From: Chitinophagaceae bacterium
GTDB taxonomy: Bacteria; Bacteroidota; Bacteroidia; Chitinophagales; Chitinophagaceae
Length of the DNA: 5,474 nucleotides
Direction of reading: 5' to 3'
Assembly: GCA_947481355.1 (NCBI GenBank)
Contig: CANKGM010000159.1
Location: 1 to 5,474 of the forward strand
Shown here: one piece after another, positions 1 to 5,474 of the stretch
How the letters are laid out: each line of letters opens with the position of its first letter
How positions within the stretch are numbered: position 1 is the first letter of the stretch
Made by a program: the position numbers and the translations under genes
Notes under the pieces: model-generated
Databases searched by the model: none
Seen by the model: the letters and a program-made list of their open reading frames with translations, nothing else
What the model was told of the DNA's origin: nothing

Positions 1-23
1 GAGAGGATACATATCGCTTTTCT

Positions 24-227
24 ATGTTCTATGCCTATGTTATAAAAAGCATTGACCACAATTATTACTACAAGGGGCACTGCGAAGACATCGAAAAAAG
101 ACTAACACAACATAATAATGGTTTAACAAAATCCATCAAACCATACATACCTTTCAAGCTAGTCTACTTTGAAGTATTTATAAATCGTCAAGATGCAATC
201 AAAAGAGAAAAATACTTCAAGTCGTAA
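24..227 (+). CDS. Small GIY-YIG nuclease-superfamily protein, C-terminally shortened by a stop codon
   Basis: This 67-residue protein has the compact fold of the stand-alone GIY-YIG (UvrC N-terminal/YhbQ-like) proteins common in Bacteroidota. The GIY strand appears as FYAYVIKS (residues 2-9) and the YIG strand as YYYKGH (14-19). They are followed by the conserved EDIEKRLTQHN helix (21-31, with R26 and H30), a PFKLVYFE strand (43-50) and the closing AIKREKYFKS helix (58-67), which carries the conserved glutamate E62. Family members usually run about 80-100 residues and continue after the FKS motif with a GR-[KE]-[FY]-L type tail. Here TAA at 225-227 stops the frame, yet the next codons still encode that tail (see 228-269). 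The start at 24 fits the family N-terminus; no convincing ribosome binding site lies in the 23 bases available upstream. The catalytic core is complete, so the product may still fold and act on DNA. Its cellular role is not known. It converges on the secreted-protein gene at 271. Confidence 0.85.
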   Translation: MFYAYVIKSIDHNYYYKGHCEDIEKRLTQHNNGLTKSIKPYIPFKLVYFEVFINRQDAIKREKYFKS

Positions 228-269
228 GAAGGAAGAAAATTCCTTAAACTAAAGCTGACAGCAAATTAA
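228..269 (+). other. In-frame remnant of the GIY-YIG C-terminus beyond the stop codon
   Basis: Reading on in the same frame after TAA (225-227) gives E-G-R-K-F-L-K-L-K-L-T-A-N and then a second TAA at 267-269. The run FKS-(stop)-EGRKFLK has the exact spacing of the FKS-x-x-GR-x-FL tail of full-length family members, with the stop occupying one normal residue position. A single base change from AAA, CAA or GAA would produce it. This suggests a recent nonsense mutation, or a sequencing error, rather than a naturally short gene. Confidence 0.6.
229..245. terminator. Weak AT-rich hairpin between convergent genes, possible terminator
   Basis: AAGGAA (229-234) and TTCCTT (240-245) form a perfect 6-bp inverted repeat around a 5-base loop. 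It sits just after the GIY-YIG stop and 25 bases beyond the stop of the leftward gene at 271, where a shared terminator would be expected. No uninterrupted T-run follows on either strand and the stem has only two G-C pairs. It also coincides with what looks like former coding sequence, so the symmetry may be accidental. Confidence 0.2.
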
Positions 270-270
270 A

Positions 271-1242
271 TCACCTTCCTAAAAAAAAATCATTTAAACT
301 GACGGACTCGAGCCGCGGCTTCAAAATTGAAAATGATTCACTACCAATGTAGATATTGTTAGAGTCTATAAAAGACACTGATTCAGTTTGTTGAGGACCT
401 AATAATGAAATCTTACGTTTATTACCGCTAAAAAAATTGCTCCCTTTAAAATCATATAATAAATAAATAAATCGTTCCCCTGAAATAGTATATCCAGTAA
501 GGACAATCCGTTTTTGCTCAACATGAATATCTGCACCAGTAATTAATCCACCAACCCCAAGGCTGTCTTTTCTGAACGCCACGTTAAATCCAGTTTCCTT
601 ACTCAATTCATAGACAACTGTCTTTTTACCTTTCCATTGCTTTGTAAATAAGAATAATTTATTCTCAAATGAAATCATAGCCTCACAATCCCAATCGGTT
701 GTATTACTTGGAACAATTACAGGTCTCATTGGCTGATCCTCATAAGTAAATTGTATAATAGAAGGCTTAACAACAAAATTTCCATTTTTCCCAATCAAAT
801 CAGATTTTGAAATCTTATATATTAAAAATTTTGGTCTTGCACCATTTAAATTATTGCCAAAATCACCAACATAGATATATGACTCATCTTGTGCTATATC
901 TTCCCAATCCAAATTATACGCGTCTTGTAACTTGACTGTTCGAACAATCGAATTGGTTAATGTATCCATGGCATAAAGCACTGGCAGACCGCCGCCATCA
1001 TTAAACTGCCAAAGTAGATTATCCCAAAATATCATTCCGGAATTTTCTGATAATACAGTAGGCTGAATACATTTTAAAATTGGCATAATAAATGTCGGAG
1101 CATAACGACACGACCCATTGTTTGCGTTTGCTTTAGGATCATAATTAATGGCAGCCTTATCAGTACATCCTTCAACTTGAGAATGAGAAGCTAAAGAGGC
1201 TAAGAGTAAAATAGTTAAGATACTATAAAATCTACATGTCAT
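271..1242 (-). CDS. Secreted protein with N-terminal GCTD...GSC motif and WEDIA/GDFGNN repeat-type domain
   Basis: The product is 323 residues and of unknown function. A Sec signal peptide is clear: MTCRFYS, a hydrophobic core ILTILLLASLA (8-18), and probable cleavage after SHS near residue 21. There is no lipobox cysteine. Immediately after it lies one copy of the Bacteroidota extracellular motif GCTDKAAINYDP...NNGSC (25-45), whose C26 and C45 probably form a disulfide. The remaining ~270 residues are rich in short beta strands with motifs DWEDIAQD (112-119), GDFGNN (126-131), DWDCEAM (183-189), GGLITGADI (231-239) and TESVSF (286-291). This pattern is seen in Bacteroidota exported proteins that probably form a beta-propeller. 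No type IX secretion C-terminal domain is visible; the protein ends SLNDFFLGR. It probably acts in the periplasm or at the cell surface. The ATG start fits the signal peptide, though no strong ribosome binding site precedes it. It is last in the leftward series, 55 bp after the hydroxyacid dehydrogenase. Confidence 0.75.
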   Translation of the reverse strand: MTCRFYSILTILLLASLASHSQVEGCTDKAAINYDPKANANNGSCRYAPTFIMPILKCIQPTVLSENSGMIFWDNLLWQFNDGGGLPVLYAMDTLTNSIVRTVKLQDAYNLDWEDIAQDESYIYVGDFGNNLNGARPKFLIYKISKSDLIGKNGNFVVKPSIIQFTYEDQPMRPVIVPSNTTDWDCEAMISFENKLFLFTKQWKGKKTVVYELSKETGFNVAFRKDSLGVGGLITGADIHVEQKRIVLTGYTISGERFIYLLYDFKGSNFFSGNKRKISLLGPQQTESVSFIDSNNIYIGSESFSILKPRLESVSLNDFFLGR

Positions 1243-1297
1243 ATCACATATAATTTATTCTGAAGATGGCATCTAATTTACAATAAATAAGAAAAAA

Positions 1298-2245
1298 TTA
1301 ATTTACAGCATGTAAAGGCTTACCCTGAATAAAGGATTCTAAAATATGTAACATGCGTGAACAAATTCGTTCTCTGGCTTCTTTACTTATCCATGCAATA
1401 TGCGGCGTTATTATAGCATTTGGTAGACCAACCAATGGATGCTCTGGTGGAGGCGGCTCTTTATCTAATACATCCAACAAGGCTGCAGCTATTTCATTCT
1501 GCGCTAAAGCATCTCTCAAATCAAGATTATGAATCAGCCCCCCTCTAGATGTATTTATCAAAATAGCATCTGACTTCATATGACTGAGGAAAATCGAATT
1601 AATAATTTTATCCGTTTGGTCAGTCAAAGGACAATGCAAACTAATCACATCAGATGTTTTAGCCAATGTGTGTAATTCCATGAAATGCCTATTCGCTAGA
1701 TTTAAATCACGTGTATGATGATAATTAATAATCATACCCATACTCTCTGCCATACTAGCAAAACACGATCCAATATTACCCATACCGATAATACCTAGTG
1801 TTTTTCCATGCAATTCCTTAATAGGAGTTAAGGTATAACACCAATCCTTATTAGTAGACCAAGACCCAATTCGCACAGATTGGTCATGTACATCAACATG
1901 ATTGGTATAATGCAATAACATGGCCATAGCATGTTGCGCAACGGAGTAAGTTCCATAGTTAGGTACATTTGAAACCTGAATCATTTTCGCTTTACACGCT
2001 TTTACATCTACACAATTATAGCCAGTAGCAGAAACCATTACGAGCTTCAAACGTTTGAAGTAAACAAGCTCTTCTATTCCCAATACACACTTGTTTGTAA
2101 TGATTACTTCAACATCTTGATCAAGTGTAAATAGCTCATCTTTACTTGTTCTATCACGAAAAATAACTTCTCCTAACTCAGAAAATAATTCACGTGAAAG
2201 GTCATCTTGAAAAAGAGTAAACCCATCAAGTATTAAAATCTTCAT
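1298..2245 (-). CDS. D-2-hydroxyacid dehydrogenase, glycerate dehydrogenase/hydroxypyruvate reductase type
   Basis: This is a cytoplasmic NAD(P)-dependent enzyme of 315 residues, a normal full length for the D-isomer specific 2-hydroxyacid dehydrogenases, which interconvert 2-keto acids and D-2-hydroxy acids. The substrate-binding part carries VSATGYNCVD (71-80) and NVPNYGTYSVAQHAMAMLL (93-111). The Rossmann fold shows GKTLGIIGMGNIG (147-159), with the GxGxxG glycines at 154, 156 and 159. The catalytic triad is intact: R234 in NTSRGG, E263 in DVLDKEPPPP and H282 in TPHIAW. The SVAQH segment and the TPHIAW form of the histidine motif are typical of HprA-like glycerate dehydrogenases, so hydroxypyruvate or glyoxylate is a reasonable but unproven substrate. 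After the second Rossmann strand the sequence reads INYHHTRD (173-180), with histidine where NAD-preferring enzymes usually have an acidic residue; NADP(H) use is possible. The gene lies 25 bp after the aldo/keto reductase stop, so co-transcription is likely. ATG start, only a weak purine run upstream. Confidence 0.92.
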   Translation of the reverse strand: MKILILDGFTLFQDDLSRELFSELGEVIFRDRTSKDELFTLDQDVEVIITNKCVLGIEELVYFKRLKLVMVSATGYNCVDVKACKAKMIQVSNVPNYGTYSVAQHAMAMLLHYTNHVDVHDQSVRIGSWSTNKDWCYTLTPIKELHGKTLGIIGMGNIGSCFASMAESMGMIINYHHTRDLNLANRHFMELHTLAKTSDVISLHCPLTDQTDKIINSIFLSHMKSDAILINTSRGGLIHNLDLRDALAQNEIAAALLDVLDKEPPPPEHPLVGLPNAIITPHIAWISKEARERICSRMLHILESFIQGKPLHAVN

Positions 2246-2270
2246 AACTGCTTTTTCAAGGATGAATGAA

Positions 2271-3266
2271 TCAATTTATTTCAGCTAATACATTGTTTAT
2301 TTCAGACAACTCGCTTTCTGTAAAAGCAGTGTTCTGAAGCGCATTATATGCATCATGAATATGAGATACCTTACTTGCACCAATCAATACAGACGTGACA
2401 CGTGCATCTTTTAATAACCACGCAATAGCCATTTCTACTAGCTTTTGTCCACGGCTGGATGCAATATCATTGAGCTTTTTGATACTAGATACTTTTTCGT
2501 TTGTTATTTGATCTGGACTCAATGAAGGATTTCTACTTGCACGAGATTCAGCAGGAATGCCGTTCAAGTATTTATCTGTGAGTAGTCCTTGGGCTAGTGG
2601 TGAAAATGCAATACATCCAACCATATTTTTGCCTAATACATCCAACAAACCTTCCTCAGGTGTTCTAACTAACATTGAATACTTTGGTTGGTGTATTAGG
2701 CATGGCGTACCTAATTTTCTTAAGACATCAAATGCTTCTTGAGCTTGTTCCGGTGGATAGTTTGACAAACCAACATACAATGCCTTTCCCTGACGAACTA
2801 TCAAATCTAATGCAGTCATGGTTTCTTCAAGTGGAGTATTCGGATCAGGACGATGATGATAAAATATATCAACATAATCAAGCTTCATGCGCTTCAAACT
2901 TTGATCAAGACTTGAAACAAGGTATTTTTTACTTCCCCAATCGCCATACGGACCATCCCACATGGTATAGCCAGCCTTGGTTGAAATAATCATCTCATCA
3001 CGATAAGTTCCAAACCCCTTTTGCAAAATATCTCCAAAATTAGATTCTGCACTACCTGGAGGAGGACCATAGTTATTGGCTAAGTCAAAATGTGTTATAC
3101 CTAAATCGAATGCCGTATACAGTATATTCTCATAGGTAGAACGAAGATCTACATGTCCAAAATTTTGCCAAAGTCCAAGTGAAATAGCTGGCAAAACCAA
3201 ACCGCTATTTCCACACCTGCGGTAAGGCATCTTACTATATCGAGTTGAGTCTGCTTTGTAATCCAT
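2271..3266 (-). CDS. YghZ-like aldo/keto reductase (L-glyceraldehyde 3-phosphate reductase family)
   Basis: This is a cytoplasmic NADPH-dependent carbonyl reductase of 331 residues with an AKR (beta/alpha)8 barrel. It closely resembles Escherichia coli YghZ/GprA, which is known to reduce L-glyceraldehyde 3-phosphate and methylglyoxal. Shared segments include MPYRRCGNSGLVLPAISLGL (13-32), DLGITHFDLANNYGPPPGSA (54-73), ISTKAGY (94-100), SLDQSLKRMKLDYVDIFYHH (119-138), GCIAFSPLAQGLLTDKYLNG (217-236) and VTSVLIGAS (290-298). The catalytic tetrad is present: D61, Y66, K97 and H138. The cofactor phosphate-binding region is IGASKVSHIHDAYNAL (295-310). Compared with E. coli YghZ it lacks a few residues in the loop after NGIPAESR and about a dozen at the C-terminus, neither being catalytic. 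It follows the barrel gene by 68 bp and precedes the hydroxyacid dehydrogenase by 25 bp. Detoxification of reactive aldehydes or a sugar-catabolic step are both plausible. ATG start at 3266, supported by the YghZ-like N-terminus. Confidence 0.93.
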   Translation of the reverse strand: MDYKADSTRYSKMPYRRCGNSGLVLPAISLGLWQNFGHVDLRSTYENILYTAFDLGITHFDLANNYGPPPGSAESNFGDILQKGFGTYRDEMIISTKAGYTMWDGPYGDWGSKKYLVSSLDQSLKRMKLDYVDIFYHHRPDPNTPLEETMTALDLIVRQGKALYVGLSNYPPEQAQEAFDVLRKLGTPCLIHQPKYSMLVRTPEEGLLDVLGKNMVGCIAFSPLAQGLLTDKYLNGIPAESRASRNPSLSPDQITNEKVSSIKKLNDIASSRGQKLVEMAIAWLLKDARVTSVLIGASKVSHIHDAYNALQNTAFTESELSEINNVLAEIN

Positions 3267-3334
3267 CTGTATATCTATTTTTATTATTATTTAGAATGGA
3301 AAGATATTTCAAGATTTTGATTTCTAGATTGCCC

Positions 3335-4573
3335 CTAAAACAATTCTCCTAAATTAACAGCAAAACCTCTAGAACCATCTCTTCCGAAACCATAATCGAT
3401 ACAGACATTTGCGCCTGAGTATTTATTTAATTTAATTCGCAAGCCAAGTCCATAGCCAGGAATGAACCCCTGATATCCTCTAGAAATATGCTCAGAAAAT
3501 GTTTGACCATTTACAAACACTACACCACCAATGAGTCCATTTGAACTAATTTGAAATCGATATTCAGATTCAAGGTAAATCATATTTCGAGCCCTATATC
3601 TTCCTTGAAGATAGCCTCTCCCCGAATTATACGTGTCATCCCAACCAGTACTAGGCAACATAAGATATGGTGGTTTACCTCCAAGTGTAAACCAATTATG
3701 ACTCCATAGGGCAAGTATGTTTTTTGAATTGGAAGACGGATGCAGGTATTTTCTAAATTCCAACTGAAGAGACTGCCAATTGTTATCACTTCCTAATGTC
3801 TTTATGCTAGGCCTATAGGTAATATTTGCTTGCAATCCATTTTGTGGATTAATTGTATTAAGCCTTGAATCATATAATAATTTAAGTACGGGACCAGAAG
3901 CAGTAACTGTTTTTTGAAATCCATAAGACTGAAAAGAGGTAACACTATTTGCTGGAGGATCAACTTCATTTATATTCCATAAACGATCATAATAAAAACC
4001 AAGTCCAGCATAAAAATTTGGCGCAAAAGACTTCAACACAGTTTGATGCAATTTAATACCATGATAATCGACTAGATAACCACTCGATTCCTTAGAGTCA
4101 GAACCAAGATCAAACACCTTTGATGGATATTTGATGTATCGCCAATCTAAGAGTATGTTGAACTTATTTTTGTTTGTCCAAATATTAGCTTGAACTGGGA
4201 GCATCAACTGTTTATATTGTGAATAGGTGATGTTTGTGGCAATACTTGACACCTTTTTATCCGTTGAATAATTTTTGCTTGTATAGAAGGCAAGATTAGC
4301 GGTAACTAATCCAGCCCATCCTGTATGCATTGCATAGCCAGCAGCGGGAACAGCAGAAAACTGAGCTTTTTCAGGATCTTTGGCTGATGCTTTTTTGGGG
4401 TGAATATATTCTCCAATGATTTCAAGTAAATCTTTCTGTGCATGCACAGCCTGAATTTTACTCGAATCATCAATCTGCAAAGCTGCCTTTTTAGAAGTCT
4501 CAAGCTGTTGAGCATTGATCGACAGACTACTTAGAGAAAAAATCCAAAACAGTACGAGATTTATTATTTTCAA
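3335..4573 (-). CDS. Omp85/BamA-family outer membrane beta-barrel protein lacking POTRA domains (TTG start)
   Basis: This 412-residue outer membrane protein belongs to the bacterial surface antigen (D15/Omp85) family. A signal peptide occupies residues 1-21 (MKIINL, hydrophobic LVLFWIFSLSSL, cleavage near INA-QQ). About 50 polar residues follow, with a short helix DLLEIIGEYI (48-57). The barrel then begins near PAAGYAMHTGWAGL (76-89). Family signatures are the YDSR strand motif (234-237) followed by NTINPQNG (239-246), and SGRGYLQGRYR (317-327), which corresponds to the VRGF/Y motif of the conserved inward-folded loop. The chain ends in phenylalanine, the usual outer-membrane insertion signal. 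The segment before the barrel is too short for even one POTRA domain, as in the POTRA-less Omp85 proteins described in Bacteroidota. Its cargo is unknown. The start codon is TTG at 4571-4573, immediately preceded in frame by TAG (4574-4576); the next in-frame methionine is residue 82, after the signal peptide. TTG is therefore the only sensible start unless that region has an error. Confidence 0.88.
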   Translation of the reverse strand: MKIINLVLFWIFSLSSLSINAQQLETSKKAALQIDDSSKIQAVHAQKDLLEIIGEYIHPKKASAKDPEKAQFSAVPAAGYAMHTGWAGLVTANLAFYTSKNYSTDKKVSSIATNITYSQYKQLMLPVQANIWTNKNKFNILLDWRYIKYPSKVFDLGSDSKESSGYLVDYHGIKLHQTVLKSFAPNFYAGLGFYYDRLWNINEVDPPANSVTSFQSYGFQKTVTASGPVLKLLYDSRLNTINPQNGLQANITYRPSIKTLGSDNNWQSLQLEFRKYLHPSSNSKNILALWSHNWFTLGGKPPYLMLPSTGWDDTYNSGRGYLQGRYRARNMIYLESEYRFQISSNGLIGGVVFVNGQTFSEHISRGYQGFIPGYGLGLRIKLNKYSGANVCIDYGFGRDGSRGFAVNLGELF

Positions 4574-4603
4574 CTACTGAGTATTAATAAGTTTTACGTG
4601 TTG

Positions 4604-4611
4604 CAAATATC
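4604..4611 (-). promoter_or_regulatory. Possible Bacteroidota-type -7 promoter element upstream of the barrel gene
   Basis: On the minus strand these bases read GATATTTG, one mismatch from the Bacteroidota -7 consensus TAnnTTTG. They lie 30 bp upstream of the TTG start, in the largest gap of the leftward series (120 bp, 4574-4693). That is a sensible place for a promoter serving the barrel gene and the genes after it. No good -33 TTG element is found at the usual 19-21 base spacing, so the call is weak. Confidence 0.25.
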
Positions 4612-4693
4612 CAACATCATAATCTATAATCAGAGTAAATAATTACTTTCTGTCAATTTTAACAGAGATACTCAAAACACTATGCTACTAGAC

Positions 4694-5474
4694 TCAGAGC
4701 TTCACCACTTGGCCAGTTCTTACACTTTCATCACATGCAAATGCAATGCGTAAACTATTCACTGCATCTTCAACATGATCAGTAAGATCGATGTCTTCAA
4801 GAATTGCTTTCATGAAGTAAGCTTGTTCTCTATTACACAACTCTTGATGATCTGGCTCGTCAGTTAAATCTATCCATTCATCAGGCTTCGTAAATGCATT
4901 CTTTTCGTTCAGATCAGCATGATGCAATCGCAACGATTCTGTTTTTGTATGGGCTTCAATAGAAGATGACTTTCCAGCTCCACCAGCGTCTTTAGCTACA
5001 ATAGATACACAACCTTTCGGACCAATTACGTCTTTCACAAAAAAAGCAGTCTCACTAATCATTGGTCCCCACCCTGCTTCATACCAACCTACTGAACCAT
5101 CTTCAAAACGAATTTGAAGTTGCCCATAATTATAATTCCCAGCTGGAATTTCTTCAGTAAGTCTTGCCCCTATGGCACTTACCTGAATGGGCTTTGATCT
5201 TACCATTTGGCACATCACATCAATATAATGTACGCCACAGTCTACTATTGGACTAAGGCTATTCATAAGATTACGATGCACATCCCACATATACCCTTGA
5301 CTCTGTTGATTCAGGTTCATTCTCATCACCAATGGTTTACCAAGCTGATGAGATAGTTCAATAAATTTTATCCAAGAAGGATGATGCCTTAAGATATAGC
5401 CTATTACTAATTTTTTGCCTGCTTTTTTGGCTGCAGCAGCAACCCGTTCTGCTCCTGCCACAGAATCTGCAATA
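4694..5474 (-). CDS. Gfo/Idh/MocA-family oxidoreductase, partial (N-terminus beyond the window)
   Basis: This is a cytoplasmic NAD(P)-dependent dehydrogenase of the glucose-fructose oxidoreductase/inositol dehydrogenase family, which acts on sugars, polyols and their derivatives. The frame is open to the window edge and reads I-A-D-S-V-A-G-A-E-R from 5473 downward. This matches the stretch after the conserved E-K-P motif in family members, so roughly the first 100 residues (Rossmann glycine motif and the EKP lysine) lie outside. The GTG at 5459-5461 is an internal valine, not the start. What remains is the end of the cofactor domain (VIGYILRHHPSW) and the C-terminal sheet domain. The family's substrate-site D-x-G-x-H-x-x-D pattern appears as DCGVHYID, with the histidine codon at 5228-5230. 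Later segments include GQLQIRFEDGSVGWYEAGWG and a C-terminal helix DAVNSLRIAFACDESVRTG, which usually closes this fold. The substrate cannot be inferred. The stop is 120 bp before the barrel gene on the same strand, and no clear terminator lies between. Confidence 0.92.
   Translation of the reverse strand, partial: IADSVAGAERVAAAAKKAGKKLVIGYILRHHPSWIKFIELSHQLGKPLVMRMNLNQQSQGYMWDVHRNLMNSLSPIVDCGVHYIDVMCQMVRSKPIQVSAIGARLTEEIPAGNYNYGQLQIRFEDGSVGWYEAGWGPMISETAFFVKDVIGPKGCVSIVAKDAGGAGKSSSIEAHTKTESLRLHHADLNEKNAFTKPDEWIDLTDEPDHQELCNREQAYFMKAILEDIDLTDHVEDAVNSLRIAFACDESVRTGQVVKL

Noticed and set aside
1..21. GATACATATC hairpin with following T bases at the left edge, possible terminator of an upstream gene
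   Set aside because: The stem is 4 bp with a 2-base loop unless a bulge is allowed, and the upstream half is cut by the window edge; it cannot be judged.
1264..1274. 11-base palindrome AGATGGCATCT in the gap before the secreted-protein gene
   Set aside because: It has a one-base centre, too tight for an RNA hairpin, and no second copy elsewhere in the intergenic regions to suggest an operator.
2557..2989. Rightward open frames opposite the aldo/keto reductase
   Set aside because: They lie antisense to a strongly conserved enzyme, have no recognisable domains and no start context. They are shadows of the real gene.
3284..3312. TTGAAA-17-TAATAA resembling a sigma-70 promoter upstream of the aldo/keto reductase (minus strand)
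   Set aside because: Bacteroidota housekeeping promoters use a TAnnTTTG -7 element, which is absent here. In a 68-bp gap this AT-rich, such a match is expected by chance.
3580..4515. Short leftward open frames inside the Omp85 gene in other frames
   Set aside because: They overlap the barrel-coding frame, which shows a signal peptide and family motifs throughout; the alternative translations look like out-of-frame products.
4649..4666. Inverted repeat TCTGT...ACAGA as a terminator after the oxidoreductase
   Set aside because: The stem is only 5 bp, and no T-run follows on the transcribed strand.
5459..5461. GTG as the start codon of the oxidoreductase at the right edge
   Set aside because: The frame remains open to the window end and encodes IADSV, matching the family sequence just after the EKP motif. 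The GTG is an internal valine and the gene is simply cut by the window.

Overview
The window is AT-rich and looks like a chromosomal segment from a member of the Bacteroidota, perhaps a Chitinophagales/Saprospirales/Cytophagales-type organism. The grounds are the secreted protein with a GCTD...GSC motif, a POTRA-less Omp85 barrel of a type known in this phylum, a small GIY-YIG protein of the Bacteroidota form, and the lack of clear Shine-Dalgarno sequences. The placement is inferred from protein character only; no rRNA or other marker gene is present.

Layout: a small GIY-YIG gene reads rightward at the left edge (24-227). Everything else reads leftward. In order of transcription (right to left) these are a Gfo/Idh/MocA oxidoreductase cut by the right edge (4694 to beyond 5474), an Omp85/BamA-like outer membrane barrel without POTRA domains (3335-4573, TTG start), a YghZ-type aldo/keto reductase (2271-3266), a D-2-hydroxyacid dehydrogenase of the glycerate dehydrogenase/hydroxypyruvate reductase type (1298-2245), and a secreted protein of the WEDIA/GDFGNN type (271-1242). 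Gaps between the leftward genes are 120, 68, 25 and 55 bp. The two central reductases are therefore very likely co-transcribed, and the whole strand may be one or two transcripts. No intergenic stretch exceeds 300 bases.

Function: the three oxidoreductases together suggest small-molecule carbonyl or sugar-derivative metabolism (sugar or polyol dehydrogenase, aldehyde reductase, 2-keto acid reductase). No substrate can be named from the sequence. The barrel and the secreted protein are envelope or export products that do not obviously belong to that chemistry.

The window looks mostly like ordinary core or metabolic DNA. I see no mobile element, CRISPR array, tRNA, rRNA, riboswitch or defence system. 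The points most worth checking are a probable in-frame nonsense codon near the end of the GIY-YIG gene, the TTG start of the barrel gene directly after an in-frame stop, and the grouping of three oxidoreductases around a POTRA-less Omp85 protein.
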